From Niallia circulans NBRC 13626 (GTDB lineage Bacteria > Bacillota > Bacilli > Bacillales > Cytobacillaceae), in contig NZ_BCVE01000008.1 in NCBI RefSeq assembly GCF_001591585.1, positions 124,001 through 188,000 of the forward strand: a DNA stretch of 64,000 nt. The letters are read 5' to 3'. Under the pieces are notes generated by a model. That model did no database searches. It saw nothing but the letters and a program-made list of their open reading frames with translations, and was not told the origin of the DNA. Below are positions 18,107 through 27,501 of the stretch, piece after piece (the first letter of the stretch is position 1; each line of letters starts with the position of its first letter). The position numbers and the translations under genes are program-made.

Positions 18107-18865
18107 ATGCTAAATAAACAACAAATGTCCCATTTTCAAAAAGTATTAAATGAACAAAAACGTGATGTGGAAATTAGATTTGAACATAATGATAACTTAG
18201 ATTTGAAAGATGGACATTACCATGAGTCTCTTGGAGAGCTATCCAGTTATGATAATCATCCAGGAGATGAAGGAACGGAGCTTTATGAACGCGAAAAGGA
18301 TATTGCCCTTGCAGAACATTACCATCATGAATATATGGGGGTGTTAAATGCTTTAAAGGCAATTGATGAAGGAACATACGGAAAATGTGCGGAATGCTCT
18401 CAAGATATCCCGATAGAAAGATTGGAAGTTATTCCTACAACGCTTTATTGTAAGGAGCATTCTCCTGATCAGAAAATCTCTGAGAAACGGCCAGTGGAAG
18501 AAGAAATATTAATGCCTCCTTTCGGAAAATTCGATATGGATAATAAAGATGAATCTGTCGTATATGATGCCGAGGATTCTTGGCAGGAAGTATCTAGCTG
18601 GGGAACATCGGAAACGCCGTCTGATTTTGCTCATCCTGTTTATGACCATTATAATGACGTCTACACAGAAAGTGATGAGAATATTGGCTATGTGGAAGAT
18701 TACGAGAACTTTGTCGGTGTGGATATAGATGGAAGAAATATAACGGTTTACCCTAATGAACAGCATAAACGCTATGAACAAAGCTTGGATGAAGAAGGAA
18801 TTATGACTACGTTTGGTGACTTGCCTGCTTACGAGCATGAGCCTTATGTGGAAAATGATGAGTAA
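18107..18865 (+). CDS. yteA: DksA/TraR-type zinc-finger protein, YteA family
   Basis: A 252-residue acidic protein. The N-terminal coiled coil (residues 5-35, QMSHFQKVLNEQKRDVE) and GTELYEREKDIALAEH lead to a C4-like finger CAECSQDIPIERLEVIP...YCKEHS (about 105-129), in which the last ligand may be His. The second half is very acidic and Tyr-rich. YteA-family proteins in Bacillus are linked to sporulation. It is monocistronic, with GAAAGGATTAG ahead of the ATG, divergent from the coat operon. Confidence 0.85.
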   Translation: MLNKQQMSHFQKVLNEQKRDVEIRFEHNDNLDLKDGHYHESLGELSSYDNHPGDEGTELYEREKDIALAEHYHHEYMGVLNALKAIDEGTYGKCAECSQDIPIERLEVIPTTLYCKEHSPDQKISEKRPVEEEILMPPFGKFDMDNKDESVVYDAEDSWQEVSSWGTSETPSDFAHPVYDHYNDVYTESDENIGYVEDYENFVGVDIDGRNITVYPNEQHKRYEQSLDEEGIMTTFGDLPAYEHEPYVENDE

Positions 18866-18870
18866 AAAAT

Positions 18871-18913
18871 GGGTTGTCTTAAGAAGGTGTAATGCCTTTA
18901 GACAACCTTTTTA
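18871..18913 (+). terminator. Terminator of yteA
   Basis: GGGTTGTCT and AGACAACC pair around a longer inner stem (AAGG/GCCTT), followed by TTTTT. Confidence 0.85.
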
Positions 18914-18972
18914 TATTTTCGTCACGCTTTCCTCCTTATAAGAATATATTAAATATACTAAGGAGGATTTTT

Positions 18973-19356
18973 ATGAATGATGATAACTGGTTAAGTTTAA
19001 TGGATGAATGGCTGAAAAACCATTTTCTTGATCCGTTGACTTCCGTATTAGATGAAACTGAGTTTCGAATTGATGTGTACGAAACGGAGAAAGAATTTAT
19101 CGTGGAAGCATTATTAGCGAATTGTCACGATAACAGCATCCATCTTTCTGTAACTAAAAATTTGCTTACTATTAAGGCAATAATGCAAGATTCTAATCTC
19201 CTCAAAGAAAAACAAAGATTAATTGAATTTCCGGTTTCAATTGATCAAAATCCAGTTTATGCTGTATGCACAAATGAAATTCTGGAAATTTTTATTCAGA
19301 AGAAAAAACAGCAAGACAAGAAACTAACATCTACGATTGACATTCAGTTTTTATAA
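18973..19356 (+). CDS. cotM: Spore coat protein M, Hsp20/alpha-crystallin type
   Basis: 127 residues. An N-terminal SLMDEWLKNHFLDPL box is followed by a shortened alpha-crystallin domain (FRIDVYETEKEFIVEALL, then EILEIFIQKKK). This arrangement matches B. subtilis CotM, an outer-coat protein of the small heat-shock family. ATG 18973 follows AAGGAGGA. In B. subtilis cotM sits beside sspP; here it has moved about 11 kb away. Its last 6 bases overlap the tail of the convergent gene. Confidence 0.8.
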   Translation: MNDDNWLSLMDEWLKNHFLDPLTSVLDETEFRIDVYETEKEFIVEALLANCHDNSIHLSVTKNLLTIKAIMQDSNLLKEKQRLIEFPVSIDQNPVYAVCTNEILEIFIQKKKQQDKKLTSTIDIQFL

Positions 19357-19983
19357 GTTGAATTCTCTTTCATATGTCTTTTTTAAAACATAATATTGGA
19401 TTCCTTTCGTATGCTTTAAAGCACTTTTGGCATGCTTTTTCGCTACATCCTTTTCCTCTTTTTTTATAGCGATTTCCGCTAATAGTGCTTCTTTCATCCA
19501 TTTCTTATTTACCCTTGTTATCCATTGCTGGGCATCAGGAAATTGTTGCTCTTCTATATTGATTAAGGCTAAATAATAGGACTTCATTTCCGAATGTTTT
19601 ATTTTCTCAGCTTCTTCTCTAAGTCCAAGCGTTTTTCCAAAATAAAGAGAAAATAATATCGTGAATATTGGATAATGAGCTTGATATTTTTTTCGTTTCA
19701 TTAGTTTCCGGTAGCTTACAATTACCCTTTTATCCTCTTTCACACTTAAAGCATGAACAAAGCTATAATAGGGATGCTTGTTATTCTTACTAAAAAGTTT
19801 TTCCAATTTCTCAATATTTCTAGTTGCATGAATACGATACCATGTTGTTATTAACATCGTTACAAATACAAGTACATAACAAATAAAGATGTTTAGAAAT
19901 AGAGGAGATGTAAAATTGTCGAGTACAAAGAAAGTAATAATAGCTACAGCTACTCCGATTATAAATGTTCCAAAAGATACCAA
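19351..19983 (-). CDS. Membrane-anchored protein of unknown function
   Basis: 210 residues with two N-terminal membrane segments (about 5-24 and 29-47), then a basic, helical soluble part. That part (IEKLEKLFSKNN, AHYPIFTILFSLYFGK, REEAEKIKHSEMKSYYLALI, DAQQWITRVNKKW, AKSALKHTKG) has the look of degenerate tetratricopeptide-type helices. I do not recognise the family. It follows the MocR gene by 13 bases in the same direction, so the two may share a transcript. Confidence 0.6.
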   Translation of the reverse strand: MVSFGTFIIGVAVAIITFFVLDNFTSPLFLNIFICYVLVFVTMLITTWYRIHATRNIEKLEKLFSKNNKHPYYSFVHALSVKEDKRVIVSYRKLMKRKKYQAHYPIFTILFSLYFGKTLGLREEAEKIKHSEMKSYYLALINIEEQQFPDAQQWITRVNKKWMKEALLAEIAIKKEEKDVAKKHAKSALKHTKGIQYYVLKKTYEREFNL

Positions 19984-19996
19984 AAATATTCCTCCT

Positions 19997-21391
19997 CTAC
20001 ATAAACCATGCGTCTGCTAGGTTTATGATTCCTTCTTCTATTTCCTTTTCTTTCAATCCTCCAAACCCTAATAACAGAGGGTAACTCGCCCTTTCCTCGG
20101 CAAAATATGGTTTTGTGGAATAAACGTTAATCCCTATTTTTTCTGCTTCTGATAGCAGGATAGCTTCATTTTTCAAAGCTATACGAATAAGCAAATGTAA
20201 ACCTGCTTTTTCACCAATTATTTCCACCTTATTTCCCATATACCGCTTGATACATTGAATCAAAAAGGTATATTTTCTTTCATATACTTTTCTCATACGC
20301 TTAATATGCCGTTCAAATTCTCCCTTTTGGATAAATTTCCCTAAAGCTTGCTGTAATAGCGGAGAGCACGGTTGAGTCTCGTTATACCTTTTCTTTTTCC
20401 ATTTTTCTAGTAAAACATTAGGTAATACCATATAGCTTATTCTTAATGATGGTAAGAATGATTTAGAAAAAGTCCCCATATATATTACTCGATCATGCTG
20501 GTCAATTGCTTTCATACTTGGAATTGGCGAACCTTGAAAACGAAATTCGCTGTCATAATCATCTTCTACTATATACCCGTTCTCCCTTTCTGCCCACTCT
20601 AATAGCTCAATCCGCTTTGAAATAGGCATAATTTTCCCGGTTGGAAACTGATGGGAAGGGGTAATATAGACCAAATTACAAGAACTATTTAATAAAGAAG
20701 ATAAGTCATGTCCATCTGTTTCTGATACTGGAATAGAAGATATAGAAAGCCCTTTTTCCTGGAATACATTGCGCACATCATTATAACCTGGCTCCTCCAT
20801 CCCTATATGTAATGGGCAATCATTTAAAAGTGATAATACAACTTGGATTAGCTGCTCCGTGCCCGCTGTAATAACAAGCTGATCTGCTGTCGTCTGAATT
20901 CCACGTGACCTGTATAAGTATCCAGCCACTTCTTCTCTTAATTCTAATTCTCCCTGCTTATCTCCATAATTCATCCACCCATTTTGCTTGTCCTCCATTA
21001 TTTCTTTCAGGGTCTTTTTCCAAGCATTTGTTGGAAAATTAGTCTGATCAATATCCCCATAATGAAAATCAACGGAATACTGTCCTGTTTGCTTTAAACT
21101 ATTTTTATGGTTCCATTGGTTTTGTTCATTTTTATATTCATAACTAGGTAAGGAAACAACCGTATACCCACTTTTCTCTTTACTTTCCACATACCCTTCC
21201 AGCCATAATTGCTGGTATGCATCAATAACAGTATTTTTACTTATGTACAAATAACTTGCTAAATATCGAATGGATGGCAATTTTGTGCCCGCTTCTATCT
21301 TCCCTGTTAAAATTTCCGCTTTAAAATAATTATATAATTGCATATATACTGGCTCTGTACTTTCTTTATGCAAATGAATAGCCATATTCAT
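19997..21391 (-). CDS. MocR-type regulator: GntR helix-turn-helix fused to aminotransferase
   Basis: 464 residues. Residues 5-80 are a GntR winged helix (PVYMQLYNYFKAEILTGK, LPSIRYLASYLYISKNTVIDAY). From about 110 comes a fold-type I aminotransferase domain with EDDYDSEFRF and the PLP Lys in GTFSKSFLPSLRIS (about 309). Such proteins (GabR, PdxR) are usually PLP-sensing activators of a neighbouring gene, so the divergent acetyltransferase at 21548 or the downstream membrane gene are candidate targets. Confidence 0.85.
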   Translation of the reverse strand: MNMAIHLHKESTEPVYMQLYNYFKAEILTGKIEAGTKLPSIRYLASYLYISKNTVIDAYQQLWLEGYVESKEKSGYTVVSLPSYEYKNEQNQWNHKNSLKQTGQYSVDFHYGDIDQTNFPTNAWKKTLKEIMEDKQNGWMNYGDKQGELELREEVAGYLYRSRGIQTTADQLVITAGTEQLIQVVLSLLNDCPLHIGMEEPGYNDVRNVFQEKGLSISSIPVSETDGHDLSSLLNSSCNLVYITPSHQFPTGKIMPISKRIELLEWAERENGYIVEDDYDSEFRFQGSPIPSMKAIDQHDRVIYMGTFSKSFLPSLRISYMVLPNVLLEKWKKKRYNETQPCSPLLQQALGKFIQKGEFERHIKRMRKVYERKYTFLIQCIKRYMGNKVEIIGEKAGLHLLIRIALKNEAILLSEAEKIGINVYSTKPYFAEERASYPLLLGFGGLKEKEIEEGIINLADAWFM

Positions 21392-21547
21392 ACCCTAATT
21401 CTCCTTTTTCTCTCTGTTTTGTACCCTTAAAATTTCTGTAAACTGTGCCTATGTAATATACTCATTTCATTTTAAAATGAAGGAACAAGAAATGGAAGGG
21501 AATGATTTTGTAGTGCGACAATTATTTTTGGTGGAGGTAGGAGCAAA

Positions 21548-21994
21548 ATGAACATATTCCAAGCAACAAAGAAAGACATCGGAGAAGTAGCTCGCTTATT
21601 TAATGAATATCGCATGTTTTATAAACGAGAAGATGATATCGTGAGTGCAGCAAGTTATATAAAGGAACGAATCGAAAACAACGAATCTGTAATCTTCGTT
21701 GTTCAAGACGGTGATGATTACATAGGTTTTACTCAACTTTATCCTAGCTATTCCTCTTTATCGATGAAAAGAACGTGGATATTAAATGATTTATATGTTG
21801 AAAAAAGAGCAAGAAAAAAAGGAATTGGAGAAATGTTATTACAACAAGTAAAAGAATACGCAAAGAATAGCGGAGCCAAGAGTCTATGTCTTAGTACAGC
21901 TATAGATAATTTATCTGCGCAAAGATTATATGAGAAGAATGGCTATAAAAAAGATACGAAATTTTTTCATTACGAGTTAAATTTGAATAGTTAA
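21548..21994 (+). CDS. GNAT family N-acetyltransferase
   Basis: A 148-residue acetyltransferase. The acetyl-CoA loop is RARKKGIGEMLL (R/QxxGxG), after the strand WILNDLYVE, and LSTAIDNLSAQRLYEKNGYKKD closes the fold. The start follows GGAGGTAGGAGC. It is divergent from the MocR regulator across 156 bases and is the best candidate for its target. The substrate is unknown. Confidence 0.82.
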   Translation: MNIFQATKKDIGEVARLFNEYRMFYKREDDIVSAASYIKERIENNESVIFVVQDGDDYIGFTQLYPSYSSLSMKRTWILNDLYVEKRARKKGIGEMLLQQVKEYAKNSGAKSLCLSTAIDNLSAQRLYEKNGYKKDTKFFHYELNLNS

Positions 21995-22076
21995 TCGTTC
22001 TTCCGTTTACTTTAGTCTAATAATTATTTTATGCAGAAGCTGTCTAACCAGGTTTCTGCATTTCTATTAGTTGTAG

Positions 22077-22240
22077 TTTGGCTGATTCCTCCCCTCTTTG
22101 GCTGATATTTTTCTGCTTTGGCTGATTTCCTACCCACTTTGGCTGATATTTTTTTACTTTGGCTGCTTCCCTACCCACTTTGGCTGATATTTTCCGGTTT
22201 TGTCCAGAATCCTCCCCCTTTTGTCCAATAATCTTGCACC
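22077..22240. repeat. Eight-unit tandem repeat of alternating 20/21-bp units
   Basis: Six units begin TTTGGCTG and two begin TTTGTCC. The continuations alternate between a C-rich type (ATTCCTCCCCTC, ATTTCCTACCCAC, CTTCCCTACCCAC) and a T-rich type (ATATTTTTCTGC, ATATTTTTTTAC, ATATTTTCCGGT), so a two-unit block was probably the duplicated item. The array fills the space between the acetyltransferase and surface-protein genes and shows no open frame with a start. Confidence 0.75.
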
Positions 22241-22344
22241 ACTAAAAAAAATCGTCCTAATTTCCAAAATCTCTTTTAATATTCACGTATTTTTTTCATA
22301 AATTAACAAACAATACCAATATAATGATGGTGGAGGTTTGTCTA

Positions 22345-23286
22345 ATGAAAAAAGTACTTTTTACTTTTTTTCTTTTTTGTGGTTTATCTCTTCAAGCATC
22401 GCCAGTTGACGCATCTCCAAGTGAAAAGGAAGTTAAGAGCTTAGCCGATAATTTGGGATGGACAACGGAAGACTTAGAAGAATATTTATCATTTAAAGGA
22501 TTAAAAATAAGTGATTTTGATAATATACGTGTTTTAAAAAAACAACTTGGAACCCCAATCACGCCGTCTAATCTCAATAAATTACTTGTACAAAATTCGA
22601 TGACACAGGAAGAATTAGATATTTTATTGGCGGGATTTCATGAAAGTATAGAAGATTTCTGGTTTTTAGAAGACTTAGAAGTAGCGATTGATTTTTATAA
22701 AAACCATGAAGATAAGATGCTGCAATTAGAAAAATTTCTCGAGAATATTGGCTTTGATGATAAGGAAAAACAACAATTTTATGGGCATCTAAATAAATTG
22801 GACCCTGCTTTTTTAGCTGCAAAAGTGGAGGATTGGAAACAGCAATTATCAACTTTTCAAGCTATGGACCAAGAAAGTGAAATAAGCGCAGAAAGAAACC
22901 AGGCATTAACGGATTTTTGGAAAGATTTTTTTACAGCAACCTCTTTAAAGCCAGTCATTATTAGCATAGACGATAACGGAAAAAGAAACGAACTTTCCTT
23001 GAATGATCTAAATCATAAACAGATGGATGCGACGGTGGCGATTGAATTATACGATCATGAGCAATTTTTAATTGGGGATGCAGTTGTGACATCTGATTTG
23101 GTTGCTTCTGTAGATGTTATCGACAAAGTGGTTGAATTGACGGAAGTGACAGAAGGTTTAGCCAATTTATATGCTGCTCAGCTTCCTAATACAGCATCTT
23201 CTCTTCCTATTATCCTTTGCATCGGTTATATGCTAGTATTACTAGGGTTGTTGATAACATTTAGGAAAGCTCCCTATGAAAATTAG
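22345..23286 (+). CDS. Acidic cell-surface protein with LPNTA sorting signal
   Basis: 313 residues: signal peptide (KKVLFTFFLFCGLSLQASPVDA), an acidic helical body with two related halves (WTTEDLEEYLSFKGLKISDF and MTQEELDILLAGFHESIEDF), then LPNTA, a hydrophobic helix and a short basic tail. This is a sortase substrate of the processed acidic surface protein type. ATG 22345 follows GTGGAGG. The sortase gene overlaps its 3' end by 11 bases, so this is very likely the enzyme's own substrate. Confidence 0.85.
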   Translation: MKKVLFTFFLFCGLSLQASPVDASPSEKEVKSLADNLGWTTEDLEEYLSFKGLKISDFDNIRVLKKQLGTPITPSNLNKLLVQNSMTQEELDILLAGFHESIEDFWFLEDLEVAIDFYKNHEDKMLQLEKFLENIGFDDKEKQQFYGHLNKLDPAFLAAKVEDWKQQLSTFQAMDQESEISAERNQALTDFWKDFFTATSLKPVIISIDDNGKRNELSLNDLNHKQMDATVAIELYDHEQFLIGDAVVTSDLVASVDVIDKVVELTEVTEGLANLYAAQLPNTASSLPIILCIGYMLVLLGLLITFRKAPYEN

Positions 23287-23860
23287 AAAAAAAATGGGGA
23301 TTCTCTCTATCTTGATAGGATTGGGAATGATTCTCTATACTTTGTCTTGTTATTTAAAAGTGGAAACTATTACAAAACAACCGTTCCTTGCTAAAGATAG
23401 TCATGTAGTTTTCTCTCCAACTCAATTTTTAAAAGAAGGAGAAAAAATGGGAGTCATCCTCATGCCGAAATTAGAGAAAACGATTCCCATTTATGAAGGG
23501 GTAAGTGCTGAGGTTTTAACTAAGGGAGCAGGTCATTATCCAAAGAGTGCCTTACCCGGTGAAAACAACAATGTTGTATTGTCAGGACATCGCGACACCT
23601 TTTTCCGTTTCCTGAGAGATTTAAAAAAGAATGATTCCCTTATAATCCAAACAATGGAAAAAGAATATGAATATAAAATTACGAAATTCTCCATTGTCTC
23701 ACCTAATGACCGAACCATTCTTACTCCTAAATCAAGAGCTGTCCTTACACTAACTACCTGTTATCCCTTCTCCTTTATAGGACATGCACCAAAAAGATAT
23801 GTAGTAACTGCTGCGTTAATACATTCAGAAGAATTCGGAAAAAATAATCGATCAGAATAA
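23276..23860 (+). CDS. Class D sortase
   Basis: A 194-residue membrane-anchored transpeptidase. The N-terminal anchor is at about 8-26. Catalytic His is in LSGHRDT (about 105), Cys in LTTCYPF (about 161) and Arg in PKRYVV (about 172). It cleaves LPxTA-type signals and attaches the protein to the cell wall. In B. subtilis the class D enzyme YhcS acts in late growth and sporulation. It is translationally coupled to its predicted substrate. Confidence 0.9.
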   Translation: MKIRKKMGILSILIGLGMILYTLSCYLKVETITKQPFLAKDSHVVFSPTQFLKEGEKMGVILMPKLEKTIPIYEGVSAEVLTKGAGHYPKSALPGENNNVVLSGHRDTFFRFLRDLKKNDSLIIQTMEKEYEYKITKFSIVSPNDRTILTPKSRAVLTLTTCYPFSFIGHAPKRYVVTAALIHSEEFGKNNRSE

Positions 23861-23925
23861 TTCTCAAACTGGTTAGAGCGATTTTTACATATGAATGTGC
23901 CACAAGCTTATTATATCCCAAACAA

Positions 23926-23959
23926 ATCACACGAAGGTTAAAGTGAACCTTCGTGTGAT
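23926..23959. terminator. Perfect 14-bp hairpin between convergent genes
   Basis: ATCACACGAAGGTT and AACCTTCGTGTGAT pair perfectly around AAAGTG. It lies between the sortase and the convergent membrane gene. There is no T-run, so termination may need more than this hairpin. Confidence 0.6.
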
Positions 23960-23976
23960 CATGCGGAAATTCCAGG

Positions 23977-26900
23977 CTATTTCCAAGTCTTTAAAAACAC
24001 CCTTATTCTATTTTTCCATAAAAGGATTTTTATAAATATTTTTGGTTGTTTTCCTTGCTTTTGCATTTCATACATACTTGCAATGGTAATTAGAATTGTT
24101 CCAGCAATTAATAAATATACCCACCAAGGAAAATTACCCCAATATGGTCTAGTTTGCAATAATACATTTAATATTAATACACCAATGCCAACAAAGAAAT
24201 AAGATTTATAGCGGAAATAAAATCCTGATAAAATGGATATTACTGCAAGCACACCCAAAATGATGGCATCATAGATAGTATGAGAAAGATAGCCATCCAT
24301 CGCTAAAAGCAAGGCCGAAATGGTTACGACACCCCATTCAATCTTCCTTAATAGTCCCGACGCATGCTTGACGATTTTCTTTGCGGCAACCATAACGACA
24401 AGTACTGGTAACACCTTTAGCTCTGTCTCGATATATTTCTGGATAGAAATAATTGATAGCATAGAATAATATGGCAACATGAGTGTAACCAAGCCGATAA
24501 GTTGAGGTACCCATTGAATTTCTTTCCCCACCCTATTTTTCTGGATAAAAACTAGCAATGCGAGTAACACTCCCGGAATAACAATATCCCACTTTAAATT
24601 TGTTTCTATTGCGTATAAAGAGAAAATGGTAAGAAAACTTGCTAGGAAATAAAAATCAATCCACTTTTCTCCTTCTTCCTGCCACTTTGTAATGACTGGA
24701 TATACAATAGTGCTAATAAGCATAAATATAAGACCCCAAACCAGCGTAAAAAGATACCGGTCGATTGGCAGAAAGTCATGCATAAATACTTCATTATTCA
24801 TAAATAGGAAAACTATTCCAATAAACGAGACAAGATATAGTTTTTCTAGATGGATAACAAGTAGCAGGAGTACAATATATAGAAGGATGACGATGTAAGT
24901 AATAATGGTAAAAGGTGAGGCAAACATCCAATATATTATCCCAACTGAACTAAATGGTAAGAAAAAGAAAACAAGTTCTTTCTTTTCTTTTTTCAGAAAA
25001 TATATCCCGAATAACGCCATCGACGTTACCATAAATGCGATACTATAAGCGTTCCCTCCTGCAAAGCCAAAAGGAAGAGCGGCCGCTAAAAAGAAATAAC
25101 TAGATAGATAGCTCCCATATCGAAATACCATTTTCACATATTTATTAGCAACTAAATAGACACTTATACTATAAGCAATAAATAAATAGATAAACGGAAG
25201 GAAGTAATCATTTTCTATCATTAACCGATCAATGATAATACTTCCAAGAATATAAATATGGGAAATCGTGAGAAATGGAAGCTTGAAAGATGTGTTTTTT
25301 AATCCTAAACCCATCATAAACATACCCATCCAGCCATACTTCATAAGTAGTTCAAAAGAAAGTGTATCTGTGTTCCAAATAGAACCTACAAGACTGAAAT
25401 AGCTAATCAAACTAACGATCCCAATTAACCAGGCAATAAGGATATTTTTTATTTTTCGATACAAATCATAAAAAATAATAATTGATGCTAAATATATACC
25501 AGTAGTCACCCATTTATTTAGTGTGAAATATTCCAAAATTAATAGCAACCCAAATCCGTACATGATTTGCCCAATGAAATAGCCGTTTCTTCCCATATTC
25601 TTATCCGCTTTTTCATATAAATTACCTGTTAAGATGGTAAAGACACTTCCTAATGCAATCGACAATGGATGGCCTTGCTCTTGGATAAAACGGAAGGATT
25701 CTGCTGTTGTAAAATAAACACCAAAAACAGTAAACGGAATTATATAGGAAAGAAGTTGCTGCTGCGTTTTATTTTTTATGAAACGACTGCCGCTATATAG
25801 ACTTAGGGCAATTCCTGCTATCATAAAAGGTATATACCATTTCCCTAAAAAGATTGCTGTTGATAAAAAGGCTATTAGTACCATCCAGGCAATATTATAA
25901 ATGGCAGATGGCTTTCTAATATCCTGTAATGGATGCCATTTATTAAAAATACCTAACAAAAATAAAAGCCCTATATTAATCCCGTAGCTAACAAGGAAAA
26001 AACTGTCGGGATCTTTTATTAATGGAACTAACAGAGCAGCATTCCATAACGCCAGGTTGATAAAGAGAACTGGCAAATAACGAATAATTACATATGTCAG
26101 CCTTTTTGCTAAAAGGATGAATTCTACAGCCAGTAAGAGATACGCAAACACTAAATACAAACTTCCAGCGAGAAACAGTTCCCAATAAAAAAGAATGGTT
26201 ACGAAAAATGTAGCTAAAGCAATGACAAAGCTTGTAAACTCCCAAACTTTCCCCCACTCTATCTTTCCTTTTAAGATAAAAACAAAAGAAAGAAGGAAAA
26301 TACTAAAGCAAGCAAAGGCTATTGGCAATAAGTCTTCTAAAATTGGATAGGTAAAAATTCGATAAAGCCCAAAGGCTATAGCGATAGTTATGTAAAAATG
26401 ATCATGCTTTCGTTTCGTTAATGCTACGGTCATCATAAATAGACTGCTGATTATCAAATAGTAAAAGCCATTTATCACACTGCTCTCAAACAAAAAAGTC
26501 ATAAATAAAGCAGTTAAGATTAATTGAACTTGAACAATGGGTGTGAGTTCCTTCTGAAAATATTGAATCCATTTCATGTGCTGATACTTTAATAAAACAT
26601 AGATGGTTATAAATTGATAGATGATCATAAAGAAGAAGAATCCATCTAGTGCTAATGGTAAAAAAGCAAGCAGAAAGGCAATCGTTCCAGTGATGGTCCC
26701 AATCGTTAGTATTTTATAAAGACGGGACTTTAAATAAATCGCTAGAGCTGCATATATAGGGAATAATACGAAACCAGCTATTACTCCTAATAAGAAACGT
26801 CCCTCGCCATACATAGAAAGATAGTCCCCTGCTAGCTGAAAAAAGCTTATTGACAAAAATCCTATTGGAAGAAAAAGACTCCCCAGGAGAAAGAAAGCAA

Positions 26901-27330
26901 AGGCTGTATGGTCGATCTTTATTATTTTTTTCGATAACATGGCAAAACCAAAAAATAAGATCGAAACAAAAAAAATAGATACTGCCTTCAACCAACCGGG
27001 CATAGAGTCCCAATTACTAGTTGCAACCACTAATCCACCTATTAATAATAGAAAAACTCCTAAATAAAGTAACACCCCTATATTTCGTTCGCGCAGCTGT
27101 TCTGGAGTATGTTGTTTCTTTTGTATGGAAGGCTGCTTTTTCTTTTCTTTTTTCTCCATTACTTTTACTTTTACTTTTTCTTCTTTTTCTCCATTTTCTT
27201 TTATCGCCTCGTCCTCTAAATACTTTTGGAAACCAGACTTAATATCGGTATAACTCGTTTCTGTTATATATTCCTTCGAATACAATGATTCTACCATCCG
27301 ATTAAAAAAAATAATCATATTTTTTTGCAT
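23977..27330 (-). CDS. Very large polytopic membrane protein
   Basis: About 1117 residues with roughly 30 predicted membrane helices. The N-terminal 85 residues are soluble and highly charged (KVKVKVMEKKEKKKQ). The first membrane block, NIGVLLYLGVFLLLIGGLVV then NWDSMPGWLKAV, resembles the DUF2157-type start seen in large Firmicute and actinobacterial membrane proteins. No enzymatic motif is apparent. I prefer ATG 27330, since AAAGGA lies 8 bases upstream. It is monocistronic and convergent with the sortase gene. Function unknown. Confidence 0.75.
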   Translation of the reverse strand: MQKNMIIFFNRMVESLYSKEYITETSYTDIKSGFQKYLEDEAIKENGEKEEKVKVKVMEKKEKKKQPSIQKKQHTPEQLRERNIGVLLYLGVFLLLIGGLVVATSNWDSMPGWLKAVSIFFVSILFFGFAMLSKKIIKIDHTAFAFFLLGSLFLPIGFLSISFFQLAGDYLSMYGEGRFLLGVIAGFVLFPIYAALAIYLKSRLYKILTIGTITGTIAFLLAFLPLALDGFFFFMIIYQFITIYVLLKYQHMKWIQYFQKELTPIVQVQLILTALFMTFLFESSVINGFYYLIISSLFMMTVALTKRKHDHFYITIAIAFGLYRIFTYPILEDLLPIAFACFSIFLLSFVFILKGKIEWGKVWEFTSFVIALATFFVTILFYWELFLAGSLYLVFAYLLLAVEFILLAKRLTYVIIRYLPVLFINLALWNAALLVPLIKDPDSFFLVSYGINIGLLFLLGIFNKWHPLQDIRKPSAIYNIAWMVLIAFLSTAIFLGKWYIPFMIAGIALSLYSGSRFIKNKTQQQLLSYIIPFTVFGVYFTTAESFRFIQEQGHPLSIALGSVFTILTGNLYEKADKNMGRNGYFIGQIMYGFGLLLILEYFTLNKWVTTGIYLASIIIFYDLYRKIKNILIAWLIGIVSLISYFSLVGSIWNTDTLSFELLMKYGWMGMFMMGLGLKNTSFKLPFLTISHIYILGSIIIDRLMIENDYFLPFIYLFIAYSISVYLVANKYVKMVFRYGSYLSSYFFLAAALPFGFAGGNAYSIAFMVTSMALFGIYFLKKEKKELVFFFLPFSSVGIIYWMFASPFTIITYIVILLYIVLLLLVIHLEKLYLVSFIGIVFLFMNNEVFMHDFLPIDRYLFTLVWGLIFMLISTIVYPVITKWQEEGEKWIDFYFLASFLTIFSLYAIETNLKWDIVIPGVLLALLVFIQKNRVGKEIQWVPQLIGLVTLMLPYYSMLSIISIQKYIETELKVLPVLVVMVAAKKIVKHASGLLRKIEWGVVTISALLLAMDGYLSHTIYDAIILGVLAVISILSGFYFRYKSYFFVGIGVLILNVLLQTRPYWGNFPWWVYLLIAGTILITIASMYEMQKQGKQPKIFIKILLWKNRIRVFLKTWK

Positions 27331-27501
27331 TGTATGCATCCTTTCTATAAACACATGCGTTTCATACCTTTTAAACTAATAGTGTAATTTTACAACGAAG
27401 TTATTTATTTTTCAATATATTTTATTTTCAAAAAAAGAGGATATTCTTCTTATATAAGCGAATTTATTTTCCATATCGAAATAATTGGAGGAATGGATAG
27501 A

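Noticed and set aside
22077-22240. Possible CRISPR array
   Set aside because: Units are contiguous 20/21-mers with no unique spacers, and no cas gene is near.
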